Shown: in pieces, positions 37,601-48,162 of the stretch
Layout: each line of letters begins with the position of its first letter
How positions within the stretch are numbered: position 1 is the stretch's first letter
Origin: Ptiloglossa arizonensis
Taxonomy: Eukaryota > Arthropoda > Insecta > Hymenoptera > Colletidae
DNA length: 64,000 bases
Assembly (NCBI RefSeq): GCF_051014685.1
Contig: NW_027478485.1
Coordinates: forward strand, 434,001-498,000
Reading direction: 5' to 3'
Position numbers and translations under genes: made by a program
The notes under the pieces: generated by a model
Seen by the model: the letters and a program-made list of their open reading frames with translations, nothing else
Told to the model about the DNA's origin: nothing
The model's database searches: none

Positions 37601-38110
37601 AATTTCTGTTGCATCTGAAAGTAGAAACTCGCCCGATTACAACGGTATGCGCACTTTTCCCCTAGGCCGTTCTAGTTATTCGTTTCGAGCATCAGAACTG
37701 CGAAAATTTTGAGTTTCTCAAGCGTTTCTTATCTGCAAACTGCCATATCTCGCGAACGGATTGATCAATCCGCAAAATTTCTGTTGCATCTGAAAGTAGA
37801 AACTCGCCCGATTACAACGGTACGTGCAGTTTTCCCCTAGGCCGTTCTAGTTGTTCGTTTCGAGCATCAGACTGCGAAAATTTTGAGTTTCTCAAGCGTT
37901 TCTTATCTCCAAACTGCCATATCTCGCGAACGGATTGACCAATCCGCAAAATTTCTGTTGCATCTGAAAGTAGAAACTCGCCCGATTACAACGGTATGCG
38001 TACTTTCCACTAGGCCGTACTAGTTACTCGTTTCGAGCATCAGAACTGCGAAAATTTTGAGTTTCTCAAGCGTTTCTTACCTCCAAACTGCCATATCTCG
38101 CGAACGGATT
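28637..38110. repeat. Large satellite duplication, second copy of 8.03-19.95 kb
   Basis: Subtype order matches 8030-13266 at an offset of 20,607 and 15010-19945 at 18,167, with 33.17-33.87 kb matching both. The offset falls to 18,165 after two one-base deletions at about 36,586 and 36,901. The difference of 2,440 equals the internal duplication present only in the first copy. Differences are few: for example GTTATTTGTTTCG against GTTATTCGTTTCG, CCCCAAAATTT against CCGCAAAATTT, and a replaced monomer at 32.1-32.3 kb. The match stops near 19,946 and 38,111, at the dyad box (GATCAA against GACAAA). Confidence 0.87.
29795..31891. repeat. Higher-order repeat, 6 monomers (1,050 bp), fourth tandem pair
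   Basis: This is the counterpart of 9188-11284. GCAAAATGCC lies at 29884 and 30934. Private changes include GCGAACAGATTG near 30430, GTTATTTGTTTCG near 30350, and GACCAATCC instead of GACTAATCC in the CAACTTTAGG monomer near 31662. Confidence 0.92.
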
Positions 38111-38676
38111 GACAAATCCGCAAAATTTCTGTTGCATCTGAAAGTAGAAACTCGCCCGATTACAACGGTAGGTGTAGTTTTCCCCTAGGCCGTTCTAGTT
38201 ACTCGTTTCGAGCATCAGAACTGCGAAAATTTGAGTTTCTCAAGCGTTTCTTATCTGCAAACTGCCATATCTCGCGAACGGATTGATCAATCCGCAAAAT
38301 TTCTGTTGCATCTGAAAGTAGAAACTCGCCCGATTACAACGGTATGCGCACTTTTCCCCTAGGCCGTTCTAGTTATTCGTTTCGAGCATCAGAACTGCGA
38401 AAATTTTGAGTTTCTCAAGCGTTTCTTATCTGCAAACTGCCATATCTCGCGAACGGATTGATCAATCCGCAAAATTTCTGTTGCATCTGATAGTAGAAAC
38501 TCGCCCGATTACAACGGTATGCGCACTTTTCCCCTAGGCCGTTCTAGTTATTCGTTTCGAGCATCAGAACTGCGAAAATTTTGAGTTTCTCAAGCGTTTC
38601 TTATCTGCAAACTGCCATATCTCGCGAACGGATTGATCAATCCGCAAAATTTCTGTTGCATCTGAAAGTAGAAACT
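38111..38676. repeat. Short run of near-identical single monomers
   Basis: Three consecutive monomers starting near 38.24, 38.42 and 38.595 kb share TATCTGCAAACTGCC and GATCAATCC; the first two also share GCGCAC and GTTATTCG. The third switches to another subtype (TATTAG) in its second half, so it is a hybrid at the entry to the next domain. Single-base deletions occur in TTTT near 38,230 and CCC near 38,679. Confidence 0.75.
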
Positions 38677-41640
38677 CGCCGATTACAACGGTATGCGTAC
38701 TTTCCCCTAGGCCGTATTAGTTACTCGTTTCGAGCATCTGAACTGCGAAAATTTTGAGTTTCTCAAGCGTTTCTTACCTCCAAACTGCCATATCTCGCGA
38801 ACGGATTGACCAATCCGCAAAATTTCTGTTGCATCTGAAAGTAGAAACTCGCCCGATTACAACGGTAGGTGTAGTTTTCCCCTAGGCCGTTCTAGTTACT
38901 CGTTTCGAGCATCAGAACTGCGAAAATTTGAGTTTCTCAAGCGTTTCTTACCTCCAAACTGCCATATCTCGCGAACGGATTGACCAATCCGCAAATTTCT
39001 GTTGCATCTGAAAGTAGAAACTCGCCCGATTACAACGGTATGCGTACTTTCCCCTAGGCCGTACTAGTTACACGTTTCGAGCATCAGAACTGCGAAAATT
39101 TTGAGTTTCTCAAGCGTTTCTTATCTCCAAACAGCCATATCTCGCGAACGGATTGATCAATCCGCAAAATTTCTGTTGCATCTGAAAGTAGAAACTCGCC
39201 CGATTACAACGGTATGCGCACTTTTCCACTAGGCCGTTCTAGTTATTCGTTTCGAGCATCAGAACTGCGAAAATTTTGAGTTTCTCAAGCGTTTCTTATC
39301 TGCAAACTGCCATATCTCGCGAACGGATTGATCAATCCGCAAAATTCTGTTGCATCTGAAAGTAGAACCTCGCCCGATTACAACGGTATGCGTACTTTCC
39401 CCTAGGCCGTACTAGTTACTCGTTTCGAGCATCAGAACTGCGAAAATTTTGAGTTTCTCAAGCGTTTCTTATCTGCAAACTGCCATATCTCGCGAACGGA
39501 TTGATCAATCCGCAAAATTTCTGTTGCATCTGAAAGTAGAAACTCGCCCGATTACAACGGTACGTGTAGTTTTCCCCTAGGCCGTTCTAGTTGTTCGTTT
39601 CGAGCATCAGACTGCGAAAATTTTGAGTTTCTCAAGCGTTTCTTATCTCCAAACTGCCATATCTCGCGAACGGATTGACCAATCCGCAAAATTTCTGTTG
39701 CATCTGAAAGTAGAAACTCGCCCGATTACAACGGTACGTGTAGTTTTCCCCTAGGCCGTTCTAGTTGTTCGTTTCGAGCATCAGACTGCGAAAATTTTGA
39801 GTTTCTCAAGCGTTTCTTATCTCCAAACTGCCATATCTCGCGAACGGATTGACCAATCCGCAAAATTTCTGTTGCATCTGAAAGTAGAAACTCGCCCGAT
39901 TACAACGGTATGCGTACTTTCCCCTAGGCCGTACTAGTTACTCGTTTCGAGCATCAGAACTGCGAAAATTTTGAGTTTCTCAAGCGTTTCTTACCTCAAA
40001 ACTGCCATATCTCGCGAACGGATTGACAAATCCGCAAAATTTCTGTTGCATCTCAAAGTAGAAACTCGCCCGATTACAACGGTATGCGTTCTTCTCCCCT
40101 AGGCCGTTCTAGTCATTCGTTTCGAGCATCAGAACTGCGAAAATTTTGAGTTTCTCGAGGGTTCCTTATCTCCAAACTGCCATATCTCGCGAACGGATTG
40201 ATCAATCCGCAAAATTTCTGTTGCATCTGAAAGTAGAAACTCGCCCGATTACAACGGTATGCGCACTTTTCCCCTAGGCCGTTCTAGTTATTCGTTTCGA
40301 GCATCAGAACTGCGAAAATTTTGAGTTTCTCAAGCGTTTCTTACCTCCAAACTGCCATATCTCGCGAACGGATTGACAAATCCGCAAAATTTCTGTTGCA
40401 TCTAAAAGTAGAAACTCGCCCGATTACAACGGTATGCGTACTTTTCTCCTAGGCCGTTCTAGTTACTCGTTTCGAGCATCAGACCTGCGAAAATTTTGAG
40501 CTTCTCAAGCGTTTCTTATGTCCAAACTGCCATATCTTGCGAACGGATTGACCAATCCGCAAAATTTCTGTTGTATCTGAAAGTAGAAACTCGCCCGATT
40601 ACAACGGTATGCGTACTTTTCCCCTAGGCCGTTCTAGTTACTCGTTTCGAGCATCAGAACTGTGAAAATTTTGAGTTTCTCAAGCGTTTCTTATCTCCAA
40701 ACTGCCATATCTCGCGAACGGATCGACCAATCCGCAATATTTCTGTTGCATCTGAAAGTAGAAACTCGCCCGATTACAACGGTATGCGTACTTTTCCCCT
40801 AGGCCGTTCTAGTTACTCGTTTCGAGCATCAGAACTGCGAAAATTTTGAGTTTCTCAAGCGTTTCTTACCTCCAAACTGCCATATCTCGCGAACGGATTG
40901 ACCAATCCGCAAAATTTCTGTTGCATCTGAAAGTAGAAACTCGCCCGATTACAACGGTATGCGTACTTTTCTCCTAGGCCGTTCTAGTTACTCGTTTCGA
41001 GCATCAGACCTGCGAAAATTTTGAGTTTCTCAAGCCTTTCTTATGTCCAAACTGCCATATCTCGCGAACGGATTGACCAATCCACAAAATTTCTTTTGCA
41101 TCTGAAAGTACAAACTCGCCCGATTACAACGGTAGGTGTAGTTTACCCCTAGGCCGTTCTAGTTATTCGTGTCGAGCATCAGAACTGCGAAAATTTTGAG
41201 TTTCTCAAGCGTTTCTTACCTCCAAACTGCCATATCTCGCGAACGGATTGACCAATCCGCAAAATTTCTGTTGCATCTGAAAGTAGAAACTCGCCCGATT
41301 ACAACGGTAGGTGTAGTTTTCCCTAGGCCGTTCTAGTTATTCGTTTCGAGCATCAGAACTGCGAAAATTTTGAGTTTCTCAAGCGTTTCTTACTTCCAAA
41401 CTGCCACATCTCGCGAACGGATCGACCAATCCGCAAAATTTCTGTTGCATCTGAAAAAAGAAACTCGCCCGATTACAACGGTATGTGTAGTTTTCCCCTA
41501 GGCCGTTCCAGTTATTCGTTTCGAGCATCAGAACTGCGAAAATTTTGAGTTTCTCAAGCGTTTCTTACCTCCAAACTGCCATATCTCGCGAACAGATTGA
41601 CCAATCCGCAAAATTTCTGTTGCATCTCAAAGTAGAAACT
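38677..41640. repeat. 17-monomer copy of a long tandem duplication
   Basis: It matches the adjacent block at an offset of about 2,965-2,968 up to 40.0 kb (TAGTTACACG at 39065 and 42031; AGTAGAACCT at 39361 and 42329) and 3,317 afterwards (TCTCAAAGTA at 40051 and 43368; GTTTACCCCT at 41141 and 44458). The 349-base shift is exactly two monomers, lost here at the hybrid monomer 39985-40159. It also carries private one-base deletions near 38,928, 38,994 and 39,345. Confidence 0.87.
39985..40159. repeat. Hybrid monomer at a two-monomer deletion
   Basis: The left part (TACCTCAAAACTGCC, GACAAATCC) equals the monomer at 42953-43127. The right part (TCTCAAAGTA, GCGTTCTTCTCC, GTCATTCG) equals the monomer at 43302-43476. 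The crossover lies between monomer positions about 47 and 68. The hybrid is 175 bp, so exchange was in register. Confidence 0.85.
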
Positions 41641-44600
41641 CGCCCGATTACAACGGTATGCGTACTTTCCCCTAGGCCGTATTAGTTACTCGTTTCGAGC
41701 ATCTGAACTGCGAAAATTTTGAGTTTCTCAAGCGTTTCTTACCTCCAAACTGCCATATCTCGCGAACGGATTGACCAATCCGCAAAATTTCTGTTGCATC
41801 TGAAAGTAGAAACTCGCCTGATTACAACGGTAGGTGTAGTTTTCCCCTAGGCCGTTCTAGTTACTCGTTTCGAGCATCAGAACTGCGAAAATTTTGAGTT
41901 TCTCAAGCGTTTCTTACCTCCAAACTGCCATATCTCGCGAACGGATTGACCAATCCGCAAAATTTCTGTTGCATCTGAAAGTAGAAACTCGCCCGATTAC
42001 AACGGTATGCGTACTTTCCCCTAGGCCGTACTAGTTACACGTTTCGAGCATCAGAACTGCGAAAATTTTGAGTTTCTCAAGCGTTTCTTATCTCCAAACA
42101 GCCATATCTCGCGAACGGATTGATCAATCCGCAAAATTTCTGTTGCATCTGAAAGTAGAATCTCGCCCGATTACAACGGTATGCGCACTTTTCCACTAGG
42201 CCGTTCTAGTTATTCGTTTCGAGCATCAGAACTGCGAAAATTTTGAGTTTCTCAAGCGTTTCTTATCTGCAAACTGCCATATCTCGCGAACGGATTGATC
42301 AATCCGCAAAATTTCTGTTGCATCTGAAAGTAGAACCTCGCCCGATTACAACGGTATGCGTACTTTCCCCTAGGCCGTACTAGTTACTCGTTTCGAGCAT
42401 CAGAACTGCGAAAATTTTGAGTTTCTCAAGCGTTTCTTATCTGCAAACTGCCATATCTCGCGAACGGATTGATCAATCCGCAAAATTTCTGTTGCATCTG
42501 AAAGTAGAAACTCGCCCGATTACAACGGTACGTGTAGTTTTCCCCTAGGCCGTTCTAGTTGTTCGTTTCGAGCATCAGACTGCGAAAATTTTGAGTTTCT
42601 CAAGCGTTTCTTATCTCCAAACTGCCATATCTCGCGAACGGATTGACCAATCCGCAAAATTTCTGTTGCATCTGAAAGTAGAAACTCGCCCGATTACAAC
42701 GGTACGTGTAGTTTTCCCCTAGGCCGTTCTAGTTGTTCGTTTCGAGCATCAGACTGCGAAAATTTTGAGTTTCTCAAGCGTTTCTTATCTCCAAACTGCC
42801 ATATCTCGCGAACGGATTGACCAATCCGCAAAATTTCTGTTGCATCTGAAAGTAGAAACTCGCCCGATTACAACGGTATGCGTACTTTCCCCTAGGCCGT
42901 ACTAGTTACTCGTTTCGAGCATCAGAACTGCGAAAATTTTGAGTTTCTCAAGCGTTTCTTACCTCAAAACTGCCATATCTCGCGAACGGATTGACAAATC
43001 CGCAAAATTTCTGTTGCATCTGAAAGTAGAAACTCGCCCGATTACAACGGTAGGTGTAGTTTTCCCCTAGGCCGTTCTAGTTACTCGTTTCGAGCATCAG
43101 AACTGCGAAAATTTTGAGTTTCTCAAGCGTTTCTTACCTCCAAACTGCCATATCTCGCGAACGGATTGACCAATCCGCAAAATTTCTGTTGCATCTGAAA
43201 GTAGAAACTCGCCCGATTACAACGGTATGCGTACTTTCCCCTAGGCCGTACTAGTTACTCGTTTCGAGCATCAGAACTGCGAAAATTTTGAGTTTCTCAA
43301 GCGTTTCTTACTTCCAAACTGCCATATCTCGCGAACCTATTGACCAATCCGCAAAATTTCTGTTGCATCTCAAAGTAGAAACTCGCCCGATTACAACGGT
43401 ATGCGTTCTTCTCCCCTAGGCCGTTCTAGTCATTCGTTTCGAGCATCAGAACTGCGAAAATTTTGAGTTTCTCGAGGGTTCCTTATCTCCAAACTGCCAT
43501 ATCTCGCGAACGGATTGATCAATCCGCAAAATTTCTGTTGCATCTGAAAGTAGAAACTCGCCCGATTACAACGGTATGCGCACTTTTCCCCTAGGCCGTT
43601 CTAGTTATTCGTTTCGAGCATCAGAACTGCGAAAATTTTGAGTTTCTCAAGCGTTTCTTACCTCCAAACTGCCATATCTCGCGAACGGATTGACAAATCC
43701 GCAAAATTTCTGTTGCATCTAAAAGTAGAAACTCGCCCGATTACAACGGTATGCGTACTTTTCTCCTAGGCCGTTCTAGTTACTCGTTTCGAGCATCAGA
43801 CCTGCGAAAATTTTGAGCTTCTCAAGCGTTTCTTATGTCCAAACTGCCATATCTTGCGAACGGATTGACCAATCCGCAAAATTTCTGTTGTATCTGAAAG
43901 TAGAAACTCGCCCGATTACAACGGTATGCGTACTTTTCCCCTAGGCCGTTCTAGTTACTCGTTTCGAGCATCAGAACTGTGAAAATTTTGAGTTTCTCAA
44001 GCGTTTCTTATCTCCAAACTGCCATATCTCGCGAACGGATCGACCAATCCGCAATATTTCTGTTGCATCTGAAAGTAGAAACTCGCCCGATTACAACGGT
44101 ATGCGTACTTTTCCCCTAGGCCGTTCTAGTTACTCGTTTCGAGCATCAGAACTGCGAAAATTTTGAGTTTCTCAAGCGTTTCTTACCTCCAAACTGCCAT
44201 ATCTCGCGAACGGATTGACCAATCCGCAAAATTTCTGTTGCATCTGAAAGTAGAAACTCGCCCGATTACAACGGTATGCGTACTTTTCTCCTAGGCCGTT
44301 CTAGTTACTCGTTTCGAGCATCAGACCTGCGAAAATTTTGAGTTTCTCAAGCCTTTCTTATGTCCAAACTGCCATATCTCGCGAACGGATTGACCAATCC
44401 ACAAAATTTCTTTTGCATCTGAAAGTAGAAACTCGCCCGATTACAACGGTAGGTGTAGTTTACCCCTAGGCCGTTCTAGTTATTCGTGTCGAGCATCAGA
44501 ACTGCGAAAATTTTGAGTTTCTCAAGCGTTTCTTACCTCCAAACTGCCATATCTCGCGAACGGATTGACCAATCCGCAAAATTTCTGTTGCATCTGAAAG

Positions 44601-44966
44601 TAGAAACTCGCCCGATTACAACGGTAGGTGTAGTTTTCCCTAGGCCGTTCTAGTTATTCGTTTCGAGCATCAGAACTGCGAAAATTTTGAGTTTCTCAAG
44701 CGTTTCTTACTTCCAAACTGCCACATCTCGCGAACGGATCGACCAATCCGCAAAATTTCTGTTGCATCTGAAAAAAGAAACTCGCCCGATTACAACGGTA
44801 TGTGTAGTTTTCCCCTAGGCCGTTCCAGTTATTCGTTTCGAGCATCAGAACTGCGAAAATTTTGAGTTTCTCAAGCGTTTCTTACCTCCAAACTGCCATA
44901 TCTCGCGAACAGATTGACCAATCCGCAAAATTTCTGTTGCATCTCAAAGTAGAAACTCGCCCGATT
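41641..44966. repeat. 19-monomer copy of the long tandem duplication
   Basis: It starts directly after the 17-monomer copy. It holds two monomers (about 42.95-43.30 kb) absent from the other copy. Shared rare variants include the CTGAAAAAAGAAAC monomer (41,455 and 44,772), the one-base-shorter TTTTCCCTAGG (about 41,320 and 44,637) and TTATGTCC monomers. A visible difference is AGTACAAAC near 41,108 against AGTAGAAAC here. It ends where GATTGCAACGGTCTGCG replaces GATTACAACGGTATGCG. Confidence 0.86.
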
Positions 44967-47900
44967 GCAACGGTCTGCGTACTTCTCCCCTAGGCCGTTC
45001 TAGTCATTCGTTTCGAGCATCAGAACTGCGAAAATTTTGAGTTTCTCGAGGGTTCCTTATCTCCACACTGCCATATCTCGCGAACGGATTGATCAATTCG
45101 CAAAATTTCTGTTGCATCTGAAAGTAGAAACTCGCCCGATTACAACGGTATGCGCACTTTTCCCCTAGGCCGTTCTAGTTAATCGTTTCGAGCATCAGAA
45201 CTGCGAAAATTTTGAGTTTCTCAAGCGTTTCTTACCTCCAAACTGCCATATCTCGCGAACGGATTGACCAATACGCAAAATTTCTGTTGCATCTGAAAGT
45301 AGAAACTCGCCCGATTACAACGGTAGGTGTAGTTTTCCCCTAGGCCGTTCTAGTTATTCGTTTCGAGCATCAGAACTGAGAAAATTTTGAGTTTCTCAAG
45401 CGTTTCTTATTTCCAAACTGCCATATCTCGCGAACGGATCGACCAATCCGCAAAATTTCTCTTGCATCTGAAAGTAGAAACTCGCCCGATTACAACGGTA
45501 GGTGTAGTTTTCCCCTAGACCGTTCTAGTTATTCGTTTCGAGCATCAGAAAGGCGAAAATTTTGAGTTTCACAAGCGTTTCTTACCTCCAAACAGCCATA
45601 TCTCGCGAACGGATTGACCAATCCGCAAAATTTCTGTTGCATCTGAAAGTAGAAATTGGCCCAATTACAACGGTATGCGTACTTTTCCCCTAGGCCGCTC
45701 TAGTTACTCGTTTCGAGCATCAGAACTGCGAAAATTTTGGGTTTCTCAAGCGTTTCTTTCATCCAAACTGCCATATCTCGCGAACGGATTGACCAATCCG
45801 CAAAATTTCTGTTGCATCTGAAAGTAGAAACTCGCCCAATTACAACGGTATGCGTACTTTTCCCCTAGGACGCTCTAGTTACTCGTTTCGAGCATCAGAA
45901 CTGCGAAAATTTTGGGTTTCTCAAGCGTTTCTTACATCCAAACTGCCATATCTCGCGAACGGATTGACCAATCCGCAAAATTTCTGTTGCATCTGAAAGT
46001 AGAAACTCGCCCGATTACAATGGTATGCGCACTTTTCCCCTAGGCCGTTCTAGTTATTCGTTTCGAGCATCACAACGGCGAAAATTTTGAGTTTCTCAAG
46101 CGTTTCTTACCTCCAAACTGCCATATCTCGCGAACGGATTGATCAATCCGCAAAATTTCTGTTGCATCTGAAAGTAGAAACACGCCCGATTACAACGGTA
46201 TGCGCACTTTTCCCCTAGGCCGTTCTAGTTATTCGTTTCGAGCATCAGAACTGCGAAAATTTTGAGTTTCTCAAGCGTTTCTTACCTCCAAACTGCCATA
46301 TCTCGCGAACGGATTGACCAATCCGCAAAATTTCTGTTGCATCTGAAAGTAGAAACTCGCCCGATTACAACGGTAGGTGTAGTTATCCCCTAGGCCGTTC
46401 TAGTTATTCGTTTCGAGCATCAGAACTGAGAAAATTTTGAGTTTCTCAAGCGTTTCTTATTTCCAAACTGCCATATCTCGCGAACGGATCGACCAATCCG
46501 CAAAATTTCTCTGGCATCTGAAAGTAGAAACTCGCCCGATTACAACGGTAGGTGTAGTTTTCCCCTAGGCCGTTCTAGTTATTCGTTTCGAGCATCAGAA
46601 CGGCGAAAATTTTGAGTTTCACAAGCGTTTCTTACCTCCAAACTGCCATATCTCGCGAACGGATTGACCAATCCGCAAAATTTCTGTTGCATCTGAAAGT
46701 AGAAACTGGCCCAATTACAACGGTATGCGTACTTTTCCCCTAGGCCGCTCTAGTTACTCGTTTCGAGCATCAGAACTGCGAAAATTTTGGGTTTCTCAAG
46801 CGTTTCTTTCATCCAAACTGCCATATCTCGCGAACGGATTGACCAATCCGCAAAATTTCTGTTGCATCTGAAAGTAGAAACTCGCCCAATTACAACGGTA
46901 TGCGTACTTTTCCCCTAGGACGCTCTAGTTACTCGTTTCGAGCATCAGAACTGCGAAAATTTTGGGTTTCTCAAGCGTTTCTTACATCCAAACTGCCATA
47001 TCTCGCGAACGGATTGACCAATCCGCAAAATTTCTGTTGCATCTGAAAGTAGAAACTCGCCCGATTACAATGGTTTGCGCACTTTTCCCCTAGGCCGTTC
47101 TAGTTATTCGTTTCGAGCATCAGAACGGCGAAAATTTTGAGTTTCTCAAGCGTTTCTTACCTCCAAACTGCCATATCTCGCGAACGGATTGAACAATCCG
47201 CAAAATTTCTGTTGCATCTGAAAGTAGAAACTCGCCCGATTACAACGGTATGCGTACTTCTCCCCTAGGCCGTTCTAGTCATTCGTTTCGAGCATCAGAA
47301 CTGCGAAAATTTTGAGTTTCTCGAGGGTTCCTTATCTCCAAACTGCCATATCTCGCGAACGGATTGATCAATCCGCAAAATTTCTGTTGCATCTGAAAGT
47401 AGAAACTCGCCCGATTACAACGGTATGCGCACTTTTCCCCTAGGCCGTTCTAGTTAATCGTTTCAAGCATCAGAACTGCGAAAATTTTGAGTTTCTCAAG
47501 CGTTTCTTACCTCCAAACTGCCATATCTCGCGAACGGATTGACCAATCCGCTAAATTTCTGTTGCATCTGAAAGTAGAAACTCGCCCGATTACAACGGTA
47601 GGTCTAGTTTTCCCCTAGGCCGTTCTAGTTATTCGTTTCGAGCATCAGAACTGAGAAAATTTTGAGTTTCTCAAGCGTTTCTTATTTCCAAACTGCCATA
47701 TCTCGCGAACGGATCGACCAATCCGCAAAATTTCTGTTGCATCTGAAAGTAGAAACTCGCCCGATTACAACGGTACGTGTTGTTTTCCCCTAGGCCGTTC
47801 TAGTTATTCGTTTCGCGCATCAGAACGGCGAAAATTTTGAGTTTCACAAGCGTTTCTTACCTCCAAACTGCCATATCTCGCGAACGGATTGACCAATCCG

Positions 47901-48161
47901 CAAAATTTCTGTTGCATCTGAAAGTAGAAACTCGCCCAATTACAACGGTATGCGTACTTTTCCCCTAGGCCGCTGTAGTTACTCGTTTCGAGCATCAGAA
48001 CTGCGAAAATTTTTGGTTTCTCAAGCGTTTCTTACATCCAAACTGCCATATGTCGCGAACGGATTGACCAATCCGCAAAATTTCTGTTGCATCTGAAAGT
48101 AGAAACTCGCCCGATTACAACGGTATGCGTACTTTTCCCCTAGGCGGTTCTAGTTACTCGT
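44967..48161. repeat. Region of a second 6-monomer (1,050 bp) repeat, with a 13-monomer spacing
   Basis: About 45102-46149 matches 46150-47150 at an offset of 1,050: CAGAACTGAG at 45371 and 46421, TTTCTTTCATCC at about 45754 and 46804. A third partial copy follows, with CAGAACTGAG at 47646 and CTCGAGGGTTCC 2,275 bases (13 monomers) after its counterpart at 45,043. Subtypes include TTTGGGTTTCTC and GGACGCTCTAG, not seen in the left mosaic. Confidence 0.83.
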
Positions 48162-48162
48162 T

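Noticed and set aside
38111..38700. Possible inversion or foreign insertion at the domain border near 38 kb.
   Set aside because: Monomers remain in the same orientation and in register across the border; only subtype composition and a few single-base deletions change.
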